From JALFST01 sp022779285 (GTDB lineage Bacteria; Bacillota; Clostridia; Tissierellales; Peptoniphilaceae): a stretch of 64,000 nt of DNA. Location of the stretch: assembly GCA_050313895.1 (NCBI GenBank), contig JBNPMI010000011.1. One strand, 5' to 3'. A program made the position numbers and the translations under genes. The notes beneath the pieces are model-generated. The model ran no database searches. It was not told the origin of the DNA and saw only the letters and a program-made list of their open reading frames with translations. Positions 1 to 9,206 of this stretch are shown here, one piece after another; the stretch's first letter is position 1; each line of letters opens with the position of its first letter.

Positions 1-2
1 AA

Positions 3-290
3 TTTACCTATTTTCAAGAAACAAAGCGGACTCACCCGTTTGACCGGTTCTGCCAAGAAATGGGCATCACACACCAACTCATTCGCCCAAGGACGCCAAG
101 ACACAATGGAAAAGTGGAGCGCAGCCATCGTAATGACAACGAACGCTTCTATTCACGACTGTCATTCTACAGCTACGAAGATTTGCTTGTGCAAATGAAA
201 TGCTACTTGTACAAGTCGAATCGACTCCCCATGCAAACTTTGGGGTGGTTGACCCCCATGGAAAAACGTACTCTATTGATGGCGGGCTAG
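3..290 (+). CDS. IS481-like DDE transposase, C-terminal part (cut by the window edge)
   Basis: The reading frame is open from base 3 to the TAG at 288-290, so the first ATG (base 60) is internal and the N-terminal catalytic part lies outside the window. The fragment carries the segment PRTPRHNGKVERSHRND. Its glutamate in NGKVE is the last acidic residue of the DDE triad in integrase-core transposases, and the FYSYEDL and PLGWLTPME segments after it are typical of IS481-like elements. The stop codon sits inside a 40-bp perfect palindrome. Whether the full copy is intact cannot be judged from here. The family call rests on remembered motifs, not on a search. Confidence 0.8.
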   Translation, partial: FTYFQETKRTHPFDRFCQEMGITHQLIRPRTPRHNGKVERSHRNDNERFYSRLSFYSYEDLLVQMKCYLYKSNRLPMQTLGWLTPMEKRTLLMAG

Positions 291-308
291 CCCGCCATCA
301 ATAGAGTA
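269..308. terminator. 40-bp perfect palindrome at the end of the transposase
   Basis: Bases 269-288 pair perfectly with 289-308, and the transposase stop codon lies at the centre. No T-run follows. It is either a strong hairpin that stops transcription leaving or entering the insertion sequence, or a structural element of the IS end. Confidence 0.6.
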
Positions 309-419
309 ACATATCGGAGATCTCTTCCTGCGATTTTGGTCTCACATCATTTACAAATGTACAGCGCACAGCGCATGCATTTTCCCCTTGACGGAAGGAC
401 ACCAAAATCCTGGTTGAGG

Positions 420-476
420 GGCAGCCCAAAGGGGCTGCCTGCTTCCGGCGGGGACGGGGTTCGGGGCAGAGCCCCG
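420..476. repeat. Two GC-rich hairpins in the IS right-end region
   Basis: GGCAGCCC (420-427) pairs with GGGCTGCC (432-439), and CGGGGC (462-467) pairs with GCCCCG (471-476). The block is far richer in G+C than the AT-rich DNA from 550 onward. It belongs with the insertion sequence rather than with the gene at 655. No coding function is seen in 291-654. Confidence 0.5.
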
Positions 477-488
477 GGACAGACCAAG

Positions 489-541
489 AGTGACAAAATC
501 GCTGACAGAAACAAGGGGGAAAAAGTGACAAAATCGCTGAC
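489..541 (+). repeat. 18-bp direct repeat, probable IS right-end motif
   Basis: The sequence AGTGACAAAATCGCTGAC occurs at 489-506 and again at 524-541, 35 bp apart. Its reverse complement starts TGTCAGCGAT or similar, which resembles TGT-starting IS ends. The repeat may be the transposase binding site or terminal repeat, with one copy left from a nested or failed insertion. The left end is outside the window, so the inverted partner cannot be checked. Confidence 0.5.
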
Positions 542-654
542 GCTTGACAATACGGGCTTACGGGATTTCCGCCTCTACAAAAAACACAAAAATTTTTTAT
601 ATACTTTCGATATCTGTTCGTTTATACTCTATTACCGTATAGATCGGAGGAAAA

Positions 655-1311
655 ATGAAAATTTTTTATCAAACATTGAAAAAGCATTCGAAAGAAACCA
701 TCTGGCTTTTTGTCTTTATCATTTTTGCTGCTGTTACTTTTGAAATGATAAACCGTCCCTTTGGAACGGTACGGTCTTTAAAAATTGCTTTCGATGATCA
801 GATTCCCTTCATTAAAGAAATGATATTGATCTATCAGCTTTATATGCCTCTTATCGGACTCACCGGCCTCCTTTTAATCCGACACCGAATCATCTCGGCA
901 AGACAATTTATTTTCAATTTATTTATGGCCCAGCTTGCCGCCTATCTTATATTTTATTTTTTCCAAACCGAGGTTCCCCGCTACGACATCAATCGATTGG
1001 GGAATGATTTCTTCTCCAACTTTATCCGATTAACCTATACAGTAGATAATGCTTTTTGCGGCGCACCCTCTTTACACGTCTGCAATATGACAATCTGCTC
1101 CATATATTTTTGGATGCTGCCATACCGCAAAAGCGTACGCTTCACAACGATTGTATTGATGTTTCTGGTGGCGATATCTACCGTACTCGTAAAACAGCAT
1201 GTCTTTTTGGATATTCCCACCGGATTTCTTCATGCGCTGATCACCTTCGGTCTGACGCAGTGGATATGGAAACAAAGGCATTCCGCTCCTTTGCCGGATT
1301 CCGCTCAATAA
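655..1311 (+). CDS. PAP2-family membrane phosphatase, 218 aa
   Basis: This is an integral membrane protein of the type-2 phosphatidic acid phosphatase superfamily, which hydrolyses lipid phosphates or transfers head groups at the membrane surface. Hydrophobic helices lie at about residues 17-32, 60-80, 88-103, 160-180 and 188-205. The segment PSLHVCNMTIC (about 138-148) matches the PSxH signature, and the final histidine-aspartate pair appears as KQHVFLDIPTG. The arginine of the usual SRxxxGxHxxxD motif is not obvious (STVLVKQH), as in some AUR1-like members. A GGAGG lies five bases before the ATG. It converges on rpoC and shares its bidirectional terminator. The physiological substrate is unknown. 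Confidence 0.75.
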   Translation: MKIFYQTLKKHSKETIWLFVFIIFAAVTFEMINRPFGTVRSLKIAFDDQIPFIKEMILIYQLYMPLIGLTGLLLIRHRIISARQFIFNLFMAQLAAYLIFYFFQTEVPRYDINRLGNDFFSNFIRLTYTVDNAFCGAPSLHVCNMTICSIYFWMLPYRKSVRFTTIVLMFLVAISTVLVKQHVFLDIPTGFLHALITFGLTQWIWKQRHSAPLPDSAQ

Positions 1312-1348
1312 AAAACCATCAATGATATCGATAATAGAACCGAAAAAT

Positions 1349-1392
1349 ACCGGTCTCCACATCGGATTTTCAGATCTGATGCGGAGACCGGT
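1349..1392. terminator. Bidirectional terminator between the PAP2 gene and rpoC
   Basis: ACCGGTCTCC (1349-1358) pairs with GGAGACCGGT (1383-1392). T-rich DNA follows on the plus strand (about 1400-1408), and an A-run before the stem gives T residues on the minus strand. It lies between two convergent genes. Confidence 0.75.
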
Positions 1393-1419
1393 CAGCGGTT
1401 CTTTTTTTGTGTTTTCCTG

Positions 1420-4400
1420 TTATTCTACATCGTCTCCGGGCATTGACTCAGCCCGCTGAGATTCGTCAAGCTCCTCCACGCTTTCCAGTCCGGAAGCAGG
1501 ATCCTCTTTTTCCACCTCTACGCCATTCGGCGCGGCAGACATGAGTTCTGCATTTTCCCGGTCTTCATTCCATACAGTTTCTTCAGAAGCTGCTGCATTG
1601 AGGCCCTGAATACGGGCGAGATCTTTTTCCATGCCGTCATAGTCGATCTCGGAGTTCGCATAGACCTTCATGCCTGTGCCTGCCGGAATGAGCTTACCGA
1701 TAATAATATTCTCCTTCAGGCCGCGGAGATGATCCGTTTTGCCCTTGATGGAGGCATCGGTAAGAACGCGCGTCGTTTCCTGGAAGGATGCCGCCGAAAG
1801 GAAAGATTCGGAAGCGATCGATGCCTTTGTGATTCCCAAAATGAGATATTCATAACCGGCCGGTGCTTTCCCTTCTTTTTCCAGACGAGAATTTTCCAGT
1901 TCGACAACCCGGTGATTGATGAGCTGTCCGGGCAGGAAGCGCGAATCGCCGGACTCGGTGATTTTCACGCGCTGCAGCATTTGCTTGATAATGATCTCGA
2001 TATGACGATCATCGATATCTACGCCCTGGAGACGATATACCTTCTGTACCTCGCGCGTGATATATTCCTGTACTGCCTTGGGTCCGAGCACCTCCAGAAT
2101 GTCATGAGGATTCAGTGAACCTTCTGTCAAGCGCGCGCCCTTCTTGATCACATCGCCGTCCTGAACGGTAATCATTGTGCCGAACGGAATCGCATACGTT
2201 TCCTGATGTCCGTCCTCCGAGGTAACGATGACATCCTTTCTCTTTTTATTGTCCTGAATGGAAACCGTGCCGGCATTTTTGGTAATGGTTGCCAGTCCTT
2301 TCGGCTTACGTGCCTCAAAAAGCTCCTCAACACGAGGAAGACCGGATGTGATTCCGATGCCGGCAACTCCACCTGAGTGGAAGGTTCGCATTGTTAACTG
2401 TGTACCCGGCTCACCGATGGATTGCGCAGCAATGATACCGACCGCCTCGCCGATGTTGACGGATTTTCCGGTTGCAAGATTTCGTCCATAGCATTTTGCA
2501 CATACACCATGTGTCGTGTTGCACTGCAATACCGAACGAACCTTTACCTCAGTGATACCGGAATCCACGATCTCACGAGCAATGCGCTCGGTGATCATAT
2601 CGTTGCGACGAACGATGAGCTCGCCCGTCTGCGGATTGAGAATATCATCAAAGCTCGTGCGACCGATGATGCGGCTTTCCAGATTTTCAATCAGTTCATT
2701 TCCTTCTTTGATGTCGGAAACGGTAATATAGCGATCCGTTCCGCAATCCTCTTCGGTCACGATGACATCCTGAGAAACATCAACGAGCCGGCGTGTCAAA
2801 TATCCTGAGTCGGCCGTACGAAGGGCCGTATCGGAAAGGCCCTTTCGGGAACCGTGCGTTGAAATAAAGAATTCCTGTACGGACAGTCCTTCACGGAAGT
2901 TCGCGCGAACCGGAATTTCAATCGTTTCACCGGTTGCCGTCTGCATCAATCCTCGCATACCCGCCAGCTGACGAATCTGCTTTACGGAACCGCGGGCGCC
3001 TGAGTTCGCCATGATGGCAATCGAGTTTGTCGGGCTCAAATTGTTGAATATGGAGCGCTCTACAGCCTCTGTGGCCTGTGTCCAGATATCGATGACGTTT
3101 TGATAGCGTTCATTTTCAGAAAGCTGACCACGACGCGCCATCCTTTCATTTTCTTCCAGCTCCAAATCCGCTTCATGCAGAATTTCCGCCTTCTCCTTCG
3201 GAATTTGGACATCATTCATCGAAACGGAAAGCGCACCGATTGTCGAATATTTGAATCCCAACGCTTTGATATAGTCCATCAGGCGTGCTGTGCGAATGTT
3301 TCCATGCTTGCGGAAGGATCGATCCAGAATATCACCGAGCATCTTCTTGTCTACAAGAGAATCAATTTCCAATGCATAGGGATCCGCCTTGCGATCCACA
3401 TATCCTAAATCCTGCGGAACCTCGCGGTTGAAAATAAAGCGACCCACCGTAGAGACGACGTCCTTGCCTCGATCCTCCTCATTCAGACGCACACGAACCG
3501 ATACCTGTGTATGAAGCGTGACATAGTGATTGGCAAGTGCTTTCATCATCTCGTCGATATCGACAAAATAGTGCTTCGGCTCCTTGTCCTTCGGCTCTGT
3601 CGTCAGGTAATACGATCCGAGAACCATATCCTGTGTCGGCGTATTAATCGGCTTGCCATCCTTTGGCGCCAGAAGGTTGTTGGTGGAAAGCATCAAAAGT
3701 CTCGCCTCTGTCTGCGCCTCCGAGCTCAGCGGTACGTGAACCGCCATCTGGTCTCCGTCAAAGTCGGCATTATATGGCGTACAAACCAGCGGATGCAGCT
3801 TAATTGCCTTTCCCTCTACCAATACCGGCTCAAATGCCTGAATTCCCAGGCGGTGAAGCGTCGGAGCGCGGTTGAGAAGCACGGGATGATCTTTGATCAC
3901 CTTCTCGAGCGGTCCCCATACATACTCGTTTTTGCGTTCCACCATCTTCTTGGCATTTTTGATGTTATGTGCAAGTCCCTGCTGGACAAGCTCCAGCATA
4001 ACAAAAGGCTTAAAGAGCTCCAAAGCCATGTCTTTTGGCAAACCGCACTGATAGAACTTGAGGCTCGGACCGACAACAATAACCGAACGGCCCGAATAAT
4101 CCACGCGCTTTCCGAGCAGATTCTGACGGAAGCGTCCCGATTTTCCTTTTAAAAGATCGGAAAGACTCTTGAGCGGACGATTTGAGGCGCCCGTTACCGG
4201 CTTTCCACGGCGACCGTTATCGATCAATGCGTCAACCGCTTCCTGAAGCATTCGTTTTTCATTGCGCACGATAATATCCGGCGCGCCGATGTCCAACAGG
4301 CGCTTGAGACGATTATTTCTATTGATGACGCGGCGATAAAGATCATTGAGGTCCGATGTCGCAAAGCGTCCGCCTTCCAGCTGCACCATGGGGCGTAAAT

Positions 4401-5115
4401 CCGGAGGCATAACGGGCAGCACCGTCATGCACATCCACTCAGGCTTATTGCCGGAACGAAGGAATGCCTCCACCACCTCAAGGCGGCGCAAGCAGCGTAC
4501 ACGCTTTTGACCGGTAGCAAATTCCAGCTCCTCCTGCAAATTCTTTTGCTCGGTAAGGAGATCCACGCGGCGAAGCAGCTCTTGAATCGCTTCCGCGCCC
4601 ATTCCCGCTTCAAAGCCGTCCCCGTATTCATCACGGTAATCATTGTATTCGCTCTCGGTTAAAAGTTGCTTTTCAAAAAGCACTCCGCGCGCTTCACCGG
4701 GATCCAATACAACATAATTTGCGAAATAGAGGATCATCTCCAGAGCCTTCGGACTCATGTCGAGAAGCAGGCCCATACGTGAGGGAATCCCTTTAAAATA
4801 CCAAATATGAGAGACAGGGGTCGCCAATTCGATATGACCCATTCTCTCCCGGCGCACCTTGGATTTTGTGACCTCTACGCCGCACTTTTCGCAAACCACG
4901 CCCTTATAACGAATGCGCTTATATTTTCCGCAGCTGCATTCCCAGTCCTTGGTCGGCCCGAAAATCTTTTCGCAGAAAAGTCCGTCTTTTTCCGGCTTTA
5001 ATGTGCGATAGTTGATCGTTTCCGGCTTTTTCACCTCGCCGTGCGACCAGGAACGAATTTTTTCCGGAGAGGCGATCTGAATCTTTATCGCATCAAATGT
5101 ATTTGTTTGAATCAA
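1420..5115 (-). CDS. rpoC: DNA-directed RNA polymerase subunit beta'
   Basis: This is the largest core RNA polymerase subunit, about 1231 aa. The catalytic loop NADFDGDQ lies near residues 449-456 and binds the active-site magnesium. The N-terminal zinc cysteines fall at about 60, 62, 75 and 78 (CSCG...CEKCG), and a second zinc cluster C-x6-C-x2-C lies near 865-880. The C-terminal tail is acidic. The open frame reaches back to 5178 inside rpoB, but a TTG at 5115 lies 7 bases after a GAGGAG (5123-5128). The TTG begins the conserved start TNTFDAIKI, so I take it as the true start. It follows rpoB after 13 bases. Downstream it meets the PAP2 gene head-on instead of the usual rpsL-rpsG genes. Confidence 0.97.
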   Translation of the reverse strand: MIQTNTFDAIKIQIASPEKIRSWSHGEVKKPETINYRTLKPEKDGLFCEKIFGPTKDWECSCGKYKRIRYKGVVCEKCGVEVTKSKVRRERMGHIELATPVSHIWYFKGIPSRMGLLLDMSPKALEMILYFANYVVLDPGEARGVLFEKQLLTESEYNDYRDEYGDGFEAGMGAEAIQELLRRVDLLTEQKNLQEELEFATGQKRVRCLRRLEVVEAFLRSGNKPEWMCMTVLPVMPPDLRPMVQLEGGRFATSDLNDLYRRVINRNNRLKRLLDIGAPDIIVRNEKRMLQEAVDALIDNGRRGKPVTGASNRPLKSLSDLLKGKSGRFRQNLLGKRVDYSGRSVIVVGPSLKFYQCGLPKDMALELFKPFVMLELVQQGLAHNIKNAKKMVERKNEYVWGPLEKVIKDHPVLLNRAPTLHRLGIQAFEPVLVEGKAIKLHPLVCTPYNADFDGDQMAVHVPLSSEAQTEARLLMLSTNNLLAPKDGKPINTPTQDMVLGSYYLTTEPKDKEPKHYFVDIDEMMKALANHYVTLHTQVSVRVRLNEEDRGKDVVSTVGRFIFNREVPQDLGYVDRKADPYALEIDSLVDKKMLGDILDRSFRKHGNIRTARLMDYIKALGFKYSTIGALSVSMNDVQIPKEKAEILHEADLELEENERMARRGQLSENERYQNVIDIWTQATEAVERSIFNNLSPTNSIAIMANSGARGSVKQIRQLAGMRGLMQTATGETIEIPVRANFREGLSVQEFFISTHGSRKGLSDTALRTADSGYLTRRLVDVSQDVIVTEEDCGTDRYITVSDIKEGNELIENLESRIIGRTSFDDILNPQTGELIVRRNDMITERIAREIVDSGITEVKVRSVLQCNTTHGVCAKCYGRNLATGKSVNIGEAVGIIAAQSIGEPGTQLTMRTFHSGGVAGIGITSGLPRVEELFEARKPKGLATITKNAGTVSIQDNKKRKDVIVTSEDGHQETYAIPFGTMITVQDGDVIKKGARLTEGSLNPHDILEVLGPKAVQEYITREVQKVYRLQGVDIDDRHIEIIIKQMLQRVKITESGDSRFLPGQLINHRVVELENSRLEKEGKAPAGYEYLILGITKASIASESFLSAASFQETTRVLTDASIKGKTDHLRGLKENIIIGKLIPAGTGMKVYANSEIDYDGMEKDLARIQGLNAAASEETVWNEDRENAELMSAAPNGVEVEKEDPASGLESVEELDESQRAESMPGDDVE

Positions 5116-5128
5116 AGCAATGCTCCTC

Positions 5129-8100
5129 TCAGTCCTCGTCCAGTTCTTCGATGGAATATCCCAGGTCATCGAAATCATCCGGCTCCGCTTCTAAAGAGTC
5201 CATATCGAACTCATCGTCCTCGATTTCCTCCTCATCGTCATCTGCTTCTGCGGTGCGAAGGAATCGACGGGACTCCTGCGGATGCTGACGCTCATCCATA
5301 TCCTCAACCTGGGAGAAGCGTGTAACATCATCCAGATCATCGCTGAGCTCAACCTCCTGGTTTTGATCATCCAGCAGCTTGACGTCCAACGCCAGGGATT
5401 GCAATTCCTTGATCAGCACTTTAAAGCTTTCCGGAATCCCCGGCTGAGGAATGTTTTCTCCCTTGACAATAGCGGAATATGTCTTGACGCGTCCTGTAAC
5501 ATCATCCGACTTGACCGTCAGCATCTCCTGCAGAGTATGGGATGCGCCATAGGCCTCAAGAGCCCAGACCTCCATTTCTCCGAAGCGCTGACCGCCGAAT
5601 TGCGCTTTTCCGCCGAGCGGCTGCTGCGTGACAAGAGAATACGGGCCTGTCGAACGAGCATGGATCTTTTCCTCAACCATGTGATGCAGCTTGAGAATGT
5701 ACATATATCCGACGGTGACACGGTTATTGAACTCTTCTCCGGTGCGTCCGTCTCGGAGCTGAATCTTGCCGTCGATCGGATATCCGGCCGCTTCGAGAGC
5801 TTCCTCAATATCAATATCGGAAGCACCATCAAATACCGGTGTCGCCACATGCCATCCCAGCTTTTTCGCTGCCAGTCCGAGGTGTACCTCAAGAACCTGC
5901 CCGATATTCATACGGGAAGGAATGCCTAACGGGTTCAGGCAGATCTGAATCGGTGTACCGTCGGGAAGAAAAGGCATATCCTCCACCGGAAGAATGCGGG
6001 AAACGACACCTTTATTTCCGTGACGCCCACACATTTTATCTCCCACCATGATCTTGCGTTTCGAAGCAATGTATACGCGAACCACCTCGTTGAGTCCCGG
6101 GGCAAGCTCATCTCCATTGGCACGAGAATATTTCTTGACATCCACGACAATTCCGGATTCCCCATGAGGGACCTTCAGGGATGCATCGCGCACCTCACGA
6201 GACTTCTCTCCGAAAATGGATCGCAGCAGTCTTTCCTCCGGAGAAGGATCCGTCTCTCCCTTCGGCGTCACTTTTCCCACCAGGATATCACCCGCGCCGA
6301 CCTCAGCGCCGATACGAATAATACCGTCCTGATCCAGATTGCGAAGCATATCCTCACCGACATTGGGAATGTCATCCGTGATTTCCTCGGCGCCGAGCTT
6401 GGTTTCACGTGCTTCACAGGTATGCTCTTCAATGTGTACCGAGGTCAAGACATCGTCAATGACGAGCTGCTCGTTGATGAGCATGGCATCCTCGTAGTTG
6501 TAACCCTCCCAGGTCATGAACGCGATCAAAATATTCTTTCCCAAGGCGATTTCGCCCTGATCGATGGAAGGGCCGTCGGCGATGATTTGATTTTCCTCTA
6601 CTTCCTCCCCCTCGCGCACAATGGGACGCTGGTTGAAGCATGTGCCCTGGTTGGCACGACGGAATTTGAGAATATGATAAGTCTTTTCGCTCTTGGATTT
6701 TTTCCCGCGAATGGTGATATGATTCGCATCCACGCTCGTAACGACGCCAGCTTCCTCAGCCTTGACCACAACGCCCGAGTCGATCGCAGCTTTATGCTCA
6801 ATGCCTGTTCCGATAATCGGCGCCTCCGTTTTAATGAGCGGCACGGCCTGGCGCTGCATGTTTGCGCCCATGAGTGCGCGGGTAGCATCGTCATTTTCCA
6901 GAAACGGAATCATGGCTGCGCCCACAGATACGATCTGCTGCGGAGAAACGTCCATGAATTGAACCTTCTCGCGGCGGTAGATGTCGTTGACGCCCTTAAT
7001 GCCTCGACCTGAAACGCGCTCGTTCAGGAAATATCCGTTTTCATCAAGAGGCTCATTTGCCTGCGCCTTGATATATTTATCCTCCTCGTCTGCCGTCAGA
7101 TAGACGATGTCATTGGTAACGCGGCCCGTTCCCTCCTCAACCCGGCGATACGGTGTCTCGATGAAGCCATAGGAGTTAACACGTCCATACGTTGTCATGG
7201 AGGTGATCAGTCCGATATTCGGACCTTCCGGAGTCTCAATCGGACAGATACGGCCATAGTGCGAATCATGAACATCTCGAACCTCCGCACCGGCGCGGTC
7301 ACGTGATAGTCCTCCCGGCCCCAGCGCGGAGAAACGTCTTTTGTGCGTAAGCTCCGACATCGGATTTGTCTGGTCCATGAACTGGGATAGCTGTGAGGAT
7401 CCGAAGAATTCCTTGATCGCCGCGGTAACCGGACGCACGTTCAACAGATTTTGCGGCGTTGCCAAATCCTGATCGCCGGTCGTCATTCGCTCGCGAACAA
7501 CGCGCTCCATGCGAGAAAGCCCGATTCGGAACTGGTTCTGCAACAGCTCTCCGACGCAGCGAACGCGACGGTTGCCGAGATGATCAATATCATCCAGGTT
7601 GCCGATGCCGTCATAAAGATTGAGCTGATAGCTCAGCGTTGCCAGAATATCGGAGGGGGTAATATGGTACGGGCAAAGCGAATCCATATGGCGTTTGATC
7701 AGCGCCTCCTTCTGTTCCGGGGTTGCATATTCCCCATTTTCATCATTGGCGAAAAGCTCGAGGATCTCTTGCATCGCAGGCCAATAGACCTTTTCGGAAA
7801 GATGCAGGGATTCCAAATCCACTCCCTCCAGTTCTTCCTCAAATACGTGATAAGAGACAAAATGGTTTCCGACCACGCGAACGGTCTGCTCTTCATCCAA
7901 AGGAGAAATGATGTCTACGGAATTGACGCCCGCATTCTCAATCGTCTGTGCTAAATTCTCATCGATAAACTGCCCCTTGTCGGCAAGAATCTCGCCGTCT
8001 TCCGTAATCACATCCGCAGCAAGATGCTGATTCAGGATTCGATCAAAGACGGAAAGCTTCTTATTGAACTTATAACGACCGACACGCGCTAAATCATAGC

Positions 8101-8899
8101 GGCGCGGATCAAAGAAGAGATTATGAATCAGCGGATCCGCCGATTCCAAGGAAGCGGGATCCCCCGGCTTCAGCTTGCGGTAGATCTCCAGCTTTGCATC
8201 GTCACGTGTACGAGAAGTTTCTTTCTCCAGGGTGCGCTGCAGCGCCTCACTGTCTCCCAAAACCTCGATCATCTCCTGATCGGATTCGAAAAGGAGGGCG
8301 CGGATCAGGGTGGTGGCAGGGAGCTTGCGCGTGCGATCAATGCGTACATTCACAACTCCGTTGGCATCATTATCATATTCCAGCCACGCACCGCGATTCG
8401 GAATGACCGTTGAGGAAATCATCGTATTTCCTGACTTATCATAATCCTTCGCGTAATATACTCCCGGCGAACGGATCAACTGCGATACAATAACGCGCTC
8501 GGCACCATTGATGATGAAGGTGCCGGACGGTGTCATCATGGGAATGTCGCCAAGATATACTTCCTGCTCTTTGACATCCATAATCTCGCCATCCTCCATC
8601 TTGACGAGACGAACCTTCACCTTAAGCTTGCGGGAATAGTTGACATCACGCTCCTTCGCTTCCTCAACCGTGTACTCCATCTCCTCATCAAAATGATAAT
8701 CGACGAAGTCCAGAATGAGTCCGCCGCTGTAGTCGCGAATGGGGGAAATGTCTTCCAGAACCTCACGAAGTCCCTCTTTCAGGAACCACTCAAAGCTGTC
8801 TTTTTGAATCGCCAGAAGATTCGGCAATTCCAGAACCTGAGGGATTCGAGAGAAGCTTTGGCGTTCTGTTTTCCCATACATCTTCGTATGATTGTGCAT
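5129..8899 (-). CDS. rpoB: DNA-directed RNA polymerase subunit beta
   Basis: This is the second-largest core RNA polymerase subunit, 1256 aa. The rifampicin-pocket region is present as SSQLSQFMDQTNPMSELTHK followed by RRFSALGPGG, with the standard QFMDQ, H and RR residues of rifampicin-sensitive enzymes. The C-terminus ends in a long acidic extension (EEEIEDDEFD, EELDED). An AGGAG lies 8 bases before the ATG. The gene forms a two-gene operon with rpoC. Upstream lie two sigma-A-type promoters and then ileS, not the usual rplJ-rplL pair. Confidence 0.98.
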   Translation of the reverse strand: MHNHTKMYGKTERQSFSRIPQVLELPNLLAIQKDSFEWFLKEGLREVLEDISPIRDYSGGLILDFVDYHFDEEMEYTVEEAKERDVNYSRKLKVKVRLVKMEDGEIMDVKEQEVYLGDIPMMTPSGTFIINGAERVIVSQLIRSPGVYYAKDYDKSGNTMISSTVIPNRGAWLEYDNDANGVVNVRIDRTRKLPATTLIRALLFESDQEMIEVLGDSEALQRTLEKETSRTRDDAKLEIYRKLKPGDPASLESADPLIHNLFFDPRRYDLARVGRYKFNKKLSVFDRILNQHLAADVITEDGEILADKGQFIDENLAQTIENAGVNSVDIISPLDEEQTVRVVGNHFVSYHVFEEELEGVDLESLHLSEKVYWPAMQEILELFANDENGEYATPEQKEALIKRHMDSLCPYHITPSDILATLSYQLNLYDGIGNLDDIDHLGNRRVRCVGELLQNQFRIGLSRMERVVRERMTTGDQDLATPQNLLNVRPVTAAIKEFFGSSQLSQFMDQTNPMSELTHKRRFSALGPGGLSRDRAGAEVRDVHDSHYGRICPIETPEGPNIGLITSMTTYGRVNSYGFIETPYRRVEEGTGRVTNDIVYLTADEEDKYIKAQANEPLDENGYFLNERVSGRGIKGVNDIYRREKVQFMDVSPQQIVSVGAAMIPFLENDDATRALMGANMQRQAVPLIKTEAPIIGTGIEHKAAIDSGVVVKAEEAGVVTSVDANHITIRGKKSKSEKTYHILKFRRANQGTCFNQRPIVREGEEVEENQIIADGPSIDQGEIALGKNILIAFMTWEGYNYEDAMLINEQLVIDDVLTSVHIEEHTCEARETKLGAEEITDDIPNVGEDMLRNLDQDGIIRIGAEVGAGDILVGKVTPKGETDPSPEERLLRSIFGEKSREVRDASLKVPHGESGIVVDVKKYSRANGDELAPGLNEVVRVYIASKRKIMVGDKMCGRHGNKGVVSRILPVEDMPFLPDGTPIQICLNPLGIPSRMNIGQVLEVHLGLAAKKLGWHVATPVFDGASDIDIEEALEAAGYPIDGKIQLRDGRTGEEFNNRVTVGYMYILKLHHMVEEKIHARSTGPYSLVTQQPLGGKAQFGGQRFGEMEVWALEAYGASHTLQEMLTVKSDDVTGRVKTYSAIVKGENIPQPGIPESFKVLIKELQSLALDVKLLDDQNQEVELSDDLDDVTRFSQVEDMDERQHPQESRRFLRTAEADDDEEEIEDDEFDMDSLEAEPDDFDDLGYSIEELDED

Positions 8900-8940
8900 T
8901 GACCGTACTCCTTCACTTGTTTACTGATACCGAAAAGTTC

Positions 8941-8977
8941 GCTCAAAAGAGCATTCAAAAAAATCGCTCATAAGAGC
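8941..8977 (-). promoter_or_regulatory. Two small hairpins in the rpoB leader, possible attenuator
   Basis: In the rpoB leader RNA the sequences GCUCUUAUGAGC (8977-8966) and GCUCUUUUGAGC (8952-8941) each fold into a 4-bp stem with a 4-base loop. The first is followed by a run of seven U residues. The stems are short, so a role as a weak attenuator or stability element is only an inference. Confidence 0.35.
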
Positions 8978-9004
8978 ATAAATAGAACAATTATGCGATT
9001 TGTA

Positions 9005-9034
9005 ATTTTAGCACACGAAAACAGCCCCCGTCAA
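9005..9034 (-). promoter_or_regulatory. Downstream promoter of rpoBC (P2)
   Basis: On the minus strand TTGACG (9034-9029) and TAAAAT (9010-9005) are separated by 18 bp, a good sigma-A match. It lies about 105 bp before rpoB. Confidence 0.55.
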
Positions 9035-9112
9035 TACGAGGGAACGAAAACAGAACCGAATATTCTATATTTTATTTTTAAACAAACAGAATCAAAAAAA
9101 GAATCTGTGGTT

Positions 9113-9140
9113 ATTATAGCAAGAATTCCCGTCTTGTCAA
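9113..9140 (-). promoter_or_regulatory. Upstream promoter of rpoBC (P1)
   Basis: A full-consensus -35 TTGACA (9140-9135) and -10 TATAAT (9118-9113) are 16 bp apart on the minus strand. It sits directly after the ileS terminator. With the second promoter it gives rpoBC independent tandem promoters. Confidence 0.8.
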
Positions 9141-9148
9141 TAAGAAAC

Positions 9149-9197
9149 GCCCGGAGGCGTGGACACTGCATTTTGCGGTTCCAGATCACTTCCGGGC
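9149..9197 (-). terminator. Probable terminator of ileS
   Basis: GCCCGGA at 9149-9155 pairs with TCCGGGC at 9191-9197, with a long loop. On the minus strand the stem is followed by GTTTCTT. The T-run is imperfect, so some read-through into rpoB is possible. Confidence 0.5.
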
Positions 9198-9206
9198 AAA
9201 TTTCAA

